Origin: Leptotrichia hofstadii
Lineage (GTDB): Bacteria > Fusobacteriota > Fusobacteriia > Fusobacteriales > Leptotrichiaceae
Direction of reading: 5' to 3'
Assembly (NCBI RefSeq): GCF_007990525.1
Contig: NZ_AP019823.1
Coordinates: 1 to 64,000, forward strand
Length of the DNA stretch: 64,000 nucleotides
The position numbers were made by a program, and so were the translations under genes. The notes below the pieces were generated by a model. It did no database searches. It was not told the origin of the DNA and saw nothing but the letters and a program-made list of their open reading frames with translations. This document shows positions 8,873-17,693 of this stretch, in pieces (positions within the stretch are counted from its first letter, which is position 1; each line of letters starts with the position of its first letter).

Positions 8873-9543
8873 ATTTGTTTAATAATTTTAAAAAGTAAAA
8901 GATTTTATCTTTAAAATTTATCACAAAGTATTTTTATAAATGATTTTTTATTACAGATATATTTTTTTTATAATTATTTTTTATTTCATTTTTATGTTTT
9001 TTCTATTTTTATAAAGCAAAGGGGAACAGTCGCCATCCCCTTTGCAAACCCGGCTCGTCTAAGCATTTTTTTGAAATAAAATTGAAACTCGCTTTTTAAC
9101 AAAAGTTATTATCAACTCTTTAAATTAATTAAAATTTGAAGAGTTTGAAAAAGCTCAGACAGTCAATTTCATTCCAAAAAAATCACGACAATTTTAGTTT
9201 AATTATAATAGATTCAAATATCAAGCAAAATTTCGTTAAAGAAAAAATAACTGTTTGAGATTTTGGAGTGAATTTTAAATTATATAAAGTTATTTGTATT
9301 AAAATAAACTTAATTCAAAATCGAGTTTTATTTTTTCTTTATAAGAAAGTTTTGTGTAAAGCGGGGTTGTAAGGGCATGGCGTCTGATGCCCTTACGTTA
9401 AAAAAGATTTAAGAAATACAAAAGGGAAAAAATTACTAATAAAATTAATAAATAAAAATTTAAGATTATAAAAAAGCCTTTTAGAATTAGAATTTAAATA
9501 AGTTTAGCAAAAAAAATAATAAGTTGAAAGGAAAATTTAAAAA
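8873..9543. other. Long intergenic region carrying repeat copy A
   Basis: 670 bp without a protein gene. The middle 390 bp is the structured repeat described separately (9011-9401). The flanks are simple AT-rich DNA, and AAAGGA before ATG 9544 is the mnmG ribosome site. Poly-T-rich sequence just 5' of the element (8960-9012) resembles the corresponding flank of copy B, so the true left end may lie up to ~30 bp further out. Confidence 0.6.
9011..9401 (+). repeat. Structured ~390-nt repeat element, copy A
   Basis: One of three same-orientation copies. Hairpin P1: arms 9016-9025 and 9036-9045 (10 bp, GCAAAGGGGA/TCCCCTTTGC), loop containing CAGTCGCC. Then the conserved stretch GGCTCGTCTAAG. Hairpin P2: about 9065-9085 with 9162-9183, with an inner GCTTTTT/AAAAAGC pairing (9091-9097/9148-9154). 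Long-range stem P3: 238-250 with 328-340 (offset 9000). Then TATAAGAAAGTTTTG, and hairpin P4: 9369-9378 with 9387-9396, loop GGCGTCTG. No open reading frame. The P1 and P4 loops can pair through CGCC/GGCG. Confidence 0.85.
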
Positions 9544-11436
9544 ATGAAAAATTATGACATAATTGTTGTTGGAGCGGGGCATGCTGGGGTGGAAGCTGCA
9601 CTTGCGGCGGCAAGGCATGGACTGAAAACAGCGTTATTTACAATATATCTTGACAATATTGCAATGATGTCGTGCAATCCGTCAGTTGGAGGTCCTGGAA
9701 AAAGCCATCTGGTGTCGGAACTTGGAATGCTTGGTGGAGAAATGGCAAGGCATATTGACAATTACAACTTGCAGTTAAAGAACTTGAATCATACGAAGGG
9801 ACTTGCTTCACGAATTACAAGGGCTCAAGCCGATAAATACTGGTATAGGATTAAAATGCGGGAAATTATCGAAAAGCAGGAAAATCTGGATTTGGTGCAA
9901 GGAATTGTTGTGGATTTGATTGTGGAGAATAAGAAAGTTATGGGAGTTGAAGACAATCTTGGGATAAAATATGGGGCAAAGGCTGTTGTTTTGTGTACAG
10001 GAACGTTCTTAGGCGGAGAATATGTCATGGGGGATGTAAAATATTCGTCAGGGCGGCAAGGAGAGCCTGCGAGCGTTGATTTACCTGGTAGGCTTGTGGA
10101 ATATGGCTTTGAGCTGGATAGATACCAGACTGCCACTCCTCCTAGAATTGCCAAATCTTCAATTGATTTTTCAAAAACAGAGGAATTAAAGGGAGAAGAT
10201 AAGCCACGATATTTTTCTTACGAAACAAAAAAAGAATATAATTCAACTTTACCAACTTGGCTTACATTCACCACACCTGAAACAATACGAGTGGGACAGG
10301 AAATGTTAAAATATTCGCCAATTGTTACAGGAATTGTAAGTACGAAAGGTCCACGGCACTGCCCTTCCCTTGACAGAAAGATTATGAATTTTCCAGAAAA
10401 GACTAATCATCAGATATTTCTGGAGCAGGAATCTGTAGAATCTGACGAAATCTATATAAACGGATTTACGACAGCAATGCCTCCTTTTGCACAGGAAGCG
10501 ATGTTAAAGACAATCAGCGGGCTAGAAAATGCTAAAATTGTACGTTACGGTTATGCTGTGGAATATAACTTTGTACCTGCTTATCAGTTAAAATTGACTC
10601 TTGAAACAAAAGTTCTGGATGGACTTTACACAGCGGGAACGATTAATGGAACGAGCGGATATGAAGAGGCCGCTTGTCAAGGATTTATGGCGGGAGTGAA
10701 TGCTGCGAGAAAAATTTTAGGGAAAAAGGAAATTGTGATTGACAGAAGTGAGGGATATATCGGGGTTTTGATAGACGATATAATAAACAAAAAAACGCCA
10801 GAGCCTTATCGTGTACTGCCTTCAAGAGCTGAATACAGACTGACTTTGCGTCAAGACAACATTTTTATAAGACTTTTGGAAAAAGCGAAGGAAATTGAGC
10901 TATTAAATGCCGAAAAATTGACAGAACTTGAAAATACGTGTCAGGAAATTGAAAATGAAGTTGAAAGATTGAAAGGAATTACGGTTTATCCGACTAAGGA
11001 AAATAATGAAAAATTACTTGAAATTGTAGAAAAACAAAATCAATCTGAAAGTGCGGAAATTGAAAAAACTAGTAAAAATAGCATGAACAGCCCTGTTTCA
11101 GCTTTTGAATTTCTTGCGAGAAAAGAAATTAACTATAATAATTTAAGTGAATTTGTGGAAACTGTGAAATTGTCGGATTTAGCGAAGGAGCAAGTGGAAA
11201 TAAATGCGAAATATAACGTATTTATTGAAAGGGAAAAGGCGCAGATTGAGAAATTTAAAAAACTGGAAAAAATGATAATTCCAAAGGATTTTGACTATGA
11301 AAGCGTAAAAGGGCTTAGCAATATCGCTATTTCTGGGCTTATGTACGGACAGCCTGAAACGATTGGGCAGGCTAGCAGAATTAGTGGAGTTACTTATAAT
11401 GATATTTCGCTTTTAATTGTGATTTTGAAGAATTAA
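9544..11436 (+). CDS. mnmG: tRNA uridine-5-carboxymethylaminomethyl modification enzyme MnmG (GidA)
   Basis: FAD-dependent enzyme that, with MnmE, installs cmnm5 at the wobble uridine of certain tRNAs. The N-terminal dinucleotide-binding motif is GAGHAGVEAALAAARHG. MSCNPSVGGPGKSHLV and YSPIVTGIVSTKGPRHCPS are family hallmarks, and the C-terminus has the GQPETIGQASRISGV-type helical domain. The 630-residue length is normal. A short low-complexity stretch near 495-520 (QSESAEIEKTSKNSM) looks like a lineage insertion. mnmG is often near oriC. The usual neighbours mnmE and rsmG are not in this window. Confidence 0.97.
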   Translation: MKNYDIIVVGAGHAGVEAALAAARHGLKTALFTIYLDNIAMMSCNPSVGGPGKSHLVSELGMLGGEMARHIDNYNLQLKNLNHTKGLASRITRAQADKYWYRIKMREIIEKQENLDLVQGIVVDLIVENKKVMGVEDNLGIKYGAKAVVLCTGTFLGGEYVMGDVKYSSGRQGEPASVDLPGRLVEYGFELDRYQTATPPRIAKSSIDFSKTEELKGEDKPRYFSYETKKEYNSTLPTWLTFTTPETIRVGQEMLKYSPIVTGIVSTKGPRHCPSLDRKIMNFPEKTNHQIFLEQESVESDEIYINGFTTAMPPFAQEAMLKTISGLENAKIVRYGYAVEYNFVPAYQLKLTLETKVLDGLYTAGTINGTSGYEEAACQGFMAGVNAARKILGKKEIVIDRSEGYIGVLIDDIINKKTPEPYRVLPSRAEYRLTLRQDNIFIRLLEKAKEIELLNAEKLTELENTCQEIENEVERLKGITVYPTKENNEKLLEIVEKQNQSESAEIEKTSKNSMNSPVSAFEFLARKEINYNNLSEFVETVKLSDLAKEQVEINAKYNVFIEREKAQIEKFKKLEKMIIPKDFDYESVKGLSNIAISGLMYGQPETIGQASRISGVTYNDISLLIVILKN

Positions 11437-11659
11437 TGCATAGAATTAAAATTAGGTTATGTGAGTTAAAATGTTAAAAAAGCAGCCATTTATAAAGCAT
11501 AGCCTATTTTTTAATACAAGCATTTTTTACTTTTATTTTTTTGTAAAAAATATGAGGTATAATTTATATTACTTAGATGCAGAATATTTTAAAATTAGTT
11601 TTTTTGTTTGATTTTGAACACTTTTTATAAATTTGAAAAAAGAAGGAGTTTGTGTGGTT

Positions 11660-12400
11660 ATGGAATGTAAGGTTTTTGCTGTAAAAGATATAAGAGATAA
11701 TAGTGAAATTGTGGAAAGTATGTTTTTACTTATGAAAAAATATTATGAAAATATGAAAAAAGATAAGTTTCTGATGGACTTATATGATAAAAATGATGTT
11801 TTTTTAATATTTGAAAGTGATGAGTTGAAAGGGTTTTCTACAATAAAAAAAATGGAATTAAATATTGAAAATGGTAAAGATTCTGAGAAGAAAAGAATAG
11901 CTGGATTTTTTTCTGGGGACACTATTATTGAAAAGGGATTTTCGTGGGGAATTGAATTTCAGAAGGAATGGATAAAATACTGCCTTCTGGAAAGTGAAAA
12001 AAATATGAAAAATGGCGTGAAAACTTATTGGTTCTTGATTTCTAAAGGGATAAAGACATACATGTATCTTCCGACGTACTTTAAAAATTTTTGTCCAAAG
12101 GCGGGTTATACGGAAAGTGAGATGGAGAAAAAAATAAAAGATATTTATGCTGAAAAAATATATAAAAGCAGATATTGTAAAGAAAACGGAATTGTAAAAA
12201 ATGATGGGACAAATGATTTTTTGAGGGAAAATGTCGTTGTACTGTCAGAAAAACAGCTAAAAAATAAAAATATACAATTTTTTTTAGAGAAAAACCCCAA
12301 CTATCAGAAAGGCGACGAGCTAGTGTGCCTTGCTGAAATTTCTTTTGATAATTTAACAAATTTGGGAAAACGGGTTTTGAAGGAAATTTCACTGCTTTAA
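11660..12400 (+). CDS. Unrecognised protein at the head of the radical-SAM cluster, possibly GNAT-like
   Basis: About 246 residues, soluble, acidic-basic mixed, no signal peptide. I do not recognise it firmly. The alternation VFLIFESDELKGFSTIKKMEL followed by helical segments resembles an acyl-CoA N-acyltransferase fold, but the acetyl-CoA loop is not clear. ATG 11660 has GGAG at 644-647 (12-nt spacing); GTG 11654 would have a better 6-nt spacing and is an alternative. It lies 138 bp before the first radical SAM gene and may belong to that pathway. The preceding 220 bp contains only an A/T-stem hairpin (about 11474-11514), perhaps the mnmG terminator. Confidence 0.5.
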   Translation: MECKVFAVKDIRDNSEIVESMFLLMKKYYENMKKDKFLMDLYDKNDVFLIFESDELKGFSTIKKMELNIENGKDSEKKRIAGFFSGDTIIEKGFSWGIEFQKEWIKYCLLESEKNMKNGVKTYWFLISKGIKTYMYLPTYFKNFCPKAGYTESEMEKKIKDIYAEKIYKSRYCKENGIVKNDGTNDFLRENVVVLSEKQLKNKNIQFFLEKNPNYQKGDELVCLAEISFDNLTNLGKRVLKEISLL

Positions 12401-12538
12401 CGAAATAAATACTTAATAATAAATTTTCAAAACTAAATAGTTTGATTTAAAAAGTAAAATTTACTTTGAAAAGAAATAAAATTCAATGATTTGCGTGCTA
12501 AAATATTGTAAGTTAAATAAATAAAAAAGGTGAATTTT

Positions 12539-13867
12539 ATGAAGATGTTGTTTATTTATCCTGGATTTGGAAAGAAAAAGGGACAGAAATATATTTTTCA
12601 GCTGAGGACGTTTGAGCCGCTTACGTTTGCTTACTTGCGGGCATTGACTCCTTATGATATTGAGTGTGAGCTGATTGATGAGAGGATTGAGGCAATTGAC
12701 TATGATAACGATGCAGATATTGTTGTAATTACTTTGGAAACGTATACGGCACGGCACGGATATGAGATTGCTAAAAGATTTAGGGAAAAAGGAAAGAAAG
12801 TTATTGTTGGGGGGACACATGCTTCGCTTGTGCCAGATGAGGCTATGAAGCATGCAGATTCTGTAGTTACGGGATATGCTGATGATATTTGGGGGAAAAT
12901 TATTGAGGATTATAGGAATGGAACGGAAAAGAAACTTTATATTGGTGGGCTTAGCAATAAATTTTTAATACCGGACAGAAGTATTTTTAAGAAAAAATAT
13001 TTAATTTCAGTTGTGGAAACTGGGCGTGGGTGTCCTCATCACTGTGAATTTTGCGCAATTTCGGCAGTTAATAAGAAACGGTATGCTAAAAGACCTGTTG
13101 ATAGTGTAATTGAGGAATTGAAGCATATAAAGTCAAAATATATATTTTTTGCTGATGATAACTTTGTTGCAGATCCGAAATATGCATTGGAGCTTTGTAA
13201 GAAAATAAAGCCGTTAAAGAAAAAATGGATTTCGCAAGGGGCCATAACGATGGCAAAAAACGAGAAACTGCTTGAGGCTATGCGAGATAGCGGATGCCTT
13301 TTTATTTTAATAGGATATGAGTCAATAAATAAAGAGGCTCTTGACAATATGAAAAAGGAATGGAGCTACAAGCTGGGAGATATTGAGGAATCAACACGGA
13401 TTATACATAAATACAATATTGGAATTTATGCCACATTCGTTTTTGGGTTTGAGGAAAAAATCGGTACTACGTTTGAAGATACTGTAAAATTTGCACAGAA
13501 AAACCATCTGGAATTTGTCCAGTTTAACTATCTCGTACCTTTCCCAAATACCGAACTTTATTTTAAAATGGAAAAGGAAGGAAGGCTTTTGTACAAAAAG
13601 TGGTGGCTGGAGCCTCAAAAATATTCATATTTATTTTTTGAGCCTTATGATATTTCTACAAATGAGTTTCGTGACAGGTGTATTGCAGTAAGATATGCAT
13701 ATCATTCTGTAAAAAATATTTTGGGAAGAACCTTTGATGTTTTAAAAAGAACAAAAAATATACCATTTTCCATTATGTATCTGTTTTTGAGCTTTGGGCA
13801 GAAGGCTGTTATAAAGAAATTTCAAGATTTGCCAATTGGAGATAATTTAGATGAAAAAATTCGGTAA
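12539..13867 (+). CDS. B12-binding-type radical SAM protein 1
   Basis: 442 residues. The N-terminal ~150 residues form a Rossmann-type B12-binding-like domain (KKVIVGGTHASLVPDEA, then ADSVVTGYADDIW). The radical SAM core follows, with ETGRGCPHHCEFCAIS giving the CxxxCxxC cluster. The C-terminal part (LVPFPNTELYFKMEKEGRLL ... WWLEP) is typical of the HpnJ/HpnR-like group. The cobalamin ligand motif DxHxxG is not present (DERIE at the equivalent position), so cobalamin use is uncertain. AGGTGA precedes ATG 12539. The GH3-type gene overlaps its end by 17 bp, indicating an operon. It is closest to protein 5 (21878-23212): both begin with a GKKKGQKYI motif. Confidence 0.88.
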   Translation: MKMLFIYPGFGKKKGQKYIFQLRTFEPLTFAYLRALTPYDIECELIDERIEAIDYDNDADIVVITLETYTARHGYEIAKRFREKGKKVIVGGTHASLVPDEAMKHADSVVTGYADDIWGKIIEDYRNGTEKKLYIGGLSNKFLIPDRSIFKKKYLISVVETGRGCPHHCEFCAISAVNKKRYAKRPVDSVIEELKHIKSKYIFFADDNFVADPKYALELCKKIKPLKKKWISQGAITMAKNEKLLEAMRDSGCLFILIGYESINKEALDNMKKEWSYKLGDIEESTRIIHKYNIGIYATFVFGFEEKIGTTFEDTVKFAQKNHLEFVQFNYLVPFPNTELYFKMEKEGRLLYKKWWLEPQKYSYLFFEPYDISTNEFRDRCIAVRYAYHSVKNILGRTFDVLKRTKNIPFSIMYLFLSFGQKAVIKKFQDLPIGDNLDEKIR

Positions 13868-15767
13868 AAAAAGTAAATTTTATGAAGTAAAAAATTTTAA
13901 ATATGTGATTTTAAACAGATTATTCATATTTTTTTGTAAAAAATGCTACAAAAATTTTGTTTCCAATATAAAAAGTAAAAGTAAGATTCGGAAAACGCAA
14001 GTAAAAATACTTTTGGAAATATTAAAAACTAATAAAAACACAGAATATTTAAAAAATTTTGAAACAGAAAGCCAAATTTTAAATATAGAAAATGAAAAAG
14101 AATTAATAGAAAAGTTTCAGAATAAAATTCCAGTTGTGAATTATGAGGATATTAAGGAATTTGTAGAAAAGGAAAAAAGTGGGGAAAACAATGTTCTTTT
14201 GAGTGATAAAATCAAGCTATTTGAACTTACGAGCGGGAGCACATCCGATGTGAAATATATCCCATACACAGAGAAATTTTTGAAAAGCTATATGAATGGC
14301 GTTTTTGCATGGATTTACAATTTATATCAAAATAATAAAAGACTTTTTCTTGGAAGTTCCTACTGGTCTGTTTCTCCAATTTTAAAGCGAGAAGCTGTAA
14401 CTAGCGGAGGAATCCGTGTGGGAATCGAAGACGATACTTCGTATTTTGATAAAGTTTCTGGATTTTTTTTAAATAAACTGTTTACAGTTCCGAAAGAGAT
14501 AAAAAATATTCAGAATATGGAGGATTTTTTACTGATTACAGCGGTGTTTCTACTTTTGTCAGAAAATCTTGCGATGATTTCTGTCTGGAGTCCATCGTTT
14601 CTTATGATTTTGCTTGACTTTATTGAAAAAAATCATAAAGTGATTTGTCAAATTGTAAAAAGCGAGGATTTAGGCACTGAATTTTTTGCTGATAAAAATT
14701 TGGGAAATAAAAAGTATTTTCAGATTATTCAGAAAAAGTACAGGAAATTGTGGAAAAAAAATAGAAGTAAATTTTTGATAAATTATTTTGAGAAATATGA
14801 AAAAAATATTTTGAGTAAAAATGATAAAACTCAGAATTTGGAAATTACGGAAAAAAATAACGAGAATGAAATCATGGCTGAAAATAAGAATTTGGAAACT
14901 AAATCAGGAAATAAAATTGTGGAAAACTTTGTGGATTACTCTGTGATTTGGGAAAAGCTTTCGCTTGTGAGCTGCTGGGCGGATAGTGATTCCTATGAAA
15001 TTTTTATAAAATTGAAGGAAAAATTGAATTTTGGTAAAAAAAACATGAATTTGAAATTTCAGGGAAAAGGGCTTATGTCAACGGAATGCATCGTAAGTTT
15101 TCCGCTGGAAAATGTGAAAAATGGGAGCGTTATTGCTTATAACTCGTTTTTTTATGAATTTATTCAGGTTTCTGATGATAAGCTGGAAAACAGGAATCCA
15201 AAACTTTTGGATGAATTGGAGCTGGGAGAGCGTTATTGCGTTGTTGTTACGACAAATGCAGGGCTTTACAGATATAATACGAATGATATTGTGGAAGTTA
15301 CAGGATTTTATCATAAAATTCCGATTGTAAAGTTTGTTGGCAGAATAAATAATTTTTCTGATATTGTGGGAGAAAAATTAAAAAATTCGTTTGTGGAAAA
15401 GCAGGTTTTAACAACATTGGAAGAAAATAATATAAAGGGAGAATTTTTGCTGTTTGCACCAGTAAAAAATGAAATAGGGGAAATTTTTTATACTTTATTT
15501 TTAGAAATAAAAAAAGATGGCAGAAAATTTAATTGGAAACAAATTAAAAATGAAATTAACAGCAGTTTATGCAAGGCATTTCATTATGAATATGCGTATA
15601 AATTAGGGCAGTTGGGGAAAGTAAGAGTATTTTTAATAGAAAAGGATGGATTAAAGACTTATACGGCTGAAAAATCGAAAAAGCAGAAAATAGGCGATAT
15701 AAAATATCGGCTGCTAGATAAAAATTTTGGCTGGGAAAATAAATTTGCAGGAGGATTTGGAGAATGA
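13851..15767 (+). CDS. GH3-family acyl-adenylate/amido synthetase-like protein
   Basis: 638 residues. Motifs match the GH3 fold: LFELTSGSTSDVKYIPYT (AMP-binding loop), SCWADSDSYEIF, GKGLMSTECIVSFP, and TTNAGLYRYNTNDIVEVTGF. Plant GH3 enzymes adenylate a carboxylic acid and join it to an amino acid; bacterial members are usually of unknown substrate. A low-complexity Asn/Glu/Lys insertion around 325-360 makes it longer than usual. It overlaps radical SAM gene 1 by 17 bp at its start, and its stop overlaps the ATG of radical SAM gene 2 (ATGA), so all three are translationally coupled. That coupling is the best clue that the radical SAM products feed an acyl or amide activation step. Confidence 0.8.
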   Translation: MKKFGKKSKFYEVKNFKYVILNRLFIFFCKKCYKNFVSNIKSKSKIRKTQVKILLEILKTNKNTEYLKNFETESQILNIENEKELIEKFQNKIPVVNYEDIKEFVEKEKSGENNVLLSDKIKLFELTSGSTSDVKYIPYTEKFLKSYMNGVFAWIYNLYQNNKRLFLGSSYWSVSPILKREAVTSGGIRVGIEDDTSYFDKVSGFFLNKLFTVPKEIKNIQNMEDFLLITAVFLLLSENLAMISVWSPSFLMILLDFIEKNHKVICQIVKSEDLGTEFFADKNLGNKKYFQIIQKKYRKLWKKNRSKFLINYFEKYEKNILSKNDKTQNLEITEKNNENEIMAENKNLETKSGNKIVENFVDYSVIWEKLSLVSCWADSDSYEIFIKLKEKLNFGKKNMNLKFQGKGLMSTECIVSFPLENVKNGSVIAYNSFFYEFIQVSDDKLENRNPKLLDELELGERYCVVVTTNAGLYRYNTNDIVEVTGFYHKIPIVKFVGRINNFSDIVGEKLKNSFVEKQVLTTLEENNIKGEFLLFAPVKNEIGEIFYTLFLEIKKDGRKFNWKQIKNEINSSLCKAFHYEYAYKLGQLGKVRVFLIEKDGLKTYTAEKSKKQKIGDIKYRLLDKNFGWENKFAGGFGE

Positions 15768-17086
15768 AAGTGGCATTACTGGCACCAGCAGGGGCAATGT
15801 ACAGATTTAATGGAACATTTAAGAAGGCGATTCATTATGCACCGCTCACATTATCGACACTTGCGGCGTATATTCCAGAAGACATCGAAGTTGTAATTCA
15901 TGATGAAACGATTGAAAAAATACCGCTTGAACTGGATGCGGATATTGTGGTTATGACTTCTATTACGGGAACATCAGAAAGAGTGTATAAATACGCAAGA
16001 TACTTTAAAAGCAAAGGGAAAAAGGTTATTTTAGGCGGACCGCATCCGACACTTTGTCCAGAAGAGGCGATACAGCATTGTGATTCTGTTGTAATTGGGC
16101 GTTCTGAATGGCTTTTTACGGAAATAATGGAAGATGCGAGAAATAACAGTTTAAAGAAATTTTATGTGCAGAAGGAAAATAGCCTGGAAAATTTGAAATT
16201 ACCAAAAAGGGAACTTCTGAAAAAGGAAAGATATGTTTCCATAAATAGCATTGAAGCTACAAAAGGCTGTTCTTTCGACTGTTCCTTCTGCGTTGGAAAG
16301 GCTTTATACCCCAAATTACTGAAAAGACCAATTAATGAAATTATTGCAGAAATTGAAACTTTTAAGAAAAAAGAAGTTTTGTTTATAGATTTAAATTTGA
16401 TTGCTGACAGAAATTATGCAAAAAAACTGTTTATTGAATTGACACCCCTCAAAAAATGGTGGTTTGGGCTGGCAACTTCCAACCTTGTTCACGATGATGA
16501 AATGATAAGGCTAATGGCAAAAAGTGGCTGTAAAGGCTTGCTTATAGGATTTGAGGCTGTATCGAAGGAATCATTGCGGGCTATGAATAAAGGGGTAAAT
16601 GTTATGGCTGATTACCATTTGCTTATGAAAAAGCTGCATCATTATGATATTGCTGTAAACGGAACTTTTACGTTCGGTGCAGATGGCGATGACAAGGATA
16701 TATTCAAGCGAACTGTGGAGGAAGTAATAAAAATGAAAGTTGACTTGCCAAGATACTCTATATTAACTCCATTTCCTAAAACAAAACTTTACAATGATTT
16801 GGAAAAGCAAGGCAGAATTTTTGAAAAAAACTGGACAATGTACGATGTTCAGCACGCTGTATTTCATCCAAAAAAAATGACTGCCCAGGAACTTCAGGAA
16901 GGTGGAATTTACGCTTGGAGGGAAACTTATAAAGTAAGCTCGATTTTTAAAAGAATCGCAAGATTCAGCGTTATTGCACCAATTATGCTTAATACTAACT
17001 TGGGGTATAGGCATTATGCCGATAAACTGGAGGAATTTACTTTTGAAAAAATGACAGATAATTCTGATATTCCAAATGTAGATTAA
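15764..17086 (+). CDS. B12-binding-type radical SAM protein 2
   Basis: 440 residues with the same two-domain plan as its paralogues: KKVILGGPHPTLCPEEA in the N-terminal domain and TKGCSFDCSFCVGKAL as the cluster loop, then LTPFPKTKLYNDLEKQGRIF. The equivalent of the cobalamin ligand motif reads HDETIEKI, not DxHxxG. The start codon overlaps the GH3 stop (ATGA). It is followed not by a gene but by ~600 bp containing repeat copy B, which separates it from radical SAM genes 3 and 4. Confidence 0.88.
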   Translation: MKVALLAPAGAMYRFNGTFKKAIHYAPLTLSTLAAYIPEDIEVVIHDETIEKIPLELDADIVVMTSITGTSERVYKYARYFKSKGKKVILGGPHPTLCPEEAIQHCDSVVIGRSEWLFTEIMEDARNNSLKKFYVQKENSLENLKLPKRELLKKERYVSINSIEATKGCSFDCSFCVGKALYPKLLKRPINEIIAEIETFKKKEVLFIDLNLIADRNYAKKLFIELTPLKKWWFGLATSNLVHDDEMIRLMAKSGCKGLLIGFEAVSKESLRAMNKGVNVMADYHLLMKKLHHYDIAVNGTFTFGADGDDKDIFKRTVEEVIKMKVDLPRYSILTPFPKTKLYNDLEKQGRIFEKNWTMYDVQHAVFHPKKMTAQELQEGGIYAWRETYKVSSIFKRIARFSVIAPIMLNTNLGYRHYADKLEEFTFEKMTDNSDIPNVD

Positions 17087-17693
17087 TTAGTTAATTTTAA
17101 ATAAACAATCATATAAATTATTTTTTTATTAAGAAATTTTGATTAATAATAGTTTTTTCATTTATATTTATGTCTTTTTTTATATAAAGCAAAGGGGAAC
17201 AGTCGCCATCCCCTTTGCAAACCCGGCTCGTCTAAGAATTTTTTTGAAATAAAATTGAAACTCGCTTTTTAACAAAAGTTATTGTAAATTCTTTGAACTA
17301 ATTATAATTTCAAAATTTTGAAAAAGCTCAGACAGTCAATTTTATTCCAAAAAAATCACGACATTTTAAATTCAATAATACCAATTGTAATGTTAAAAAA
17401 ATAATAAGCAAAATTTCGTTAATAGAAAAAGAACTGTTTGAGATTTTTGAGTACAATTTAAATTATAGTTAATTAAGGAGATGGAATAATCTTTATTAAA
17501 AATCGAGTTTTCTTTTTCTGTTATAAGAAAGTTTTGCGTAAAGCGGGGTTGTAAGGGCATGGCGTTTGATGCCCTTACGTTAAATGAAACTAATTAAAAA
17601 AAAGAAAAATGAAAAAATTTTATATAAATAAGATTTTAAGTTTAATTATAATGTTTAAGACAATAAATTAAATTATTGATAAGGAGAAGAAAA
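17087..17693. other. Intergenic region carrying repeat copy B
   Basis: 607 bp without a gene, in the middle of the radical SAM cluster. The repeat spans about 17184-17582. The upstream flank (17100-17183) is T-rich and resembles the flank of copy A. The downstream flank leads to AAGGAG (17681-17686), the ribosome site of the next gene. Confidence 0.6.
17184..17582 (+). repeat. Structured ~390-nt repeat element, copy B
   Basis: Second copy, about the same length as copy A and in the same orientation. P1: 17189-17198 with 17209-17218, loop containing CAGTCGCC. P2: the AATTTTTTTGAAATAAAATTGA arm (read from about 17234) pairs with TCAATTTTATTCCAAAAAAAT with a single mismatch. P3: 17420-17431 with 17512-17523 (12 bp, one G-U). 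P4: 17551-17560 with 17569-17578, loop GGCGTTTG. The region between P2 and P3, and inside P3, has diverged from copy A while all four stems remain. Confidence 0.85.

Noticed and set aside
9016-9045. P1 hairpin as an ordinary terminator
   Set aside because: No T tract follows, and the same hairpin recurs with compensatory changes as part of a larger conserved element.
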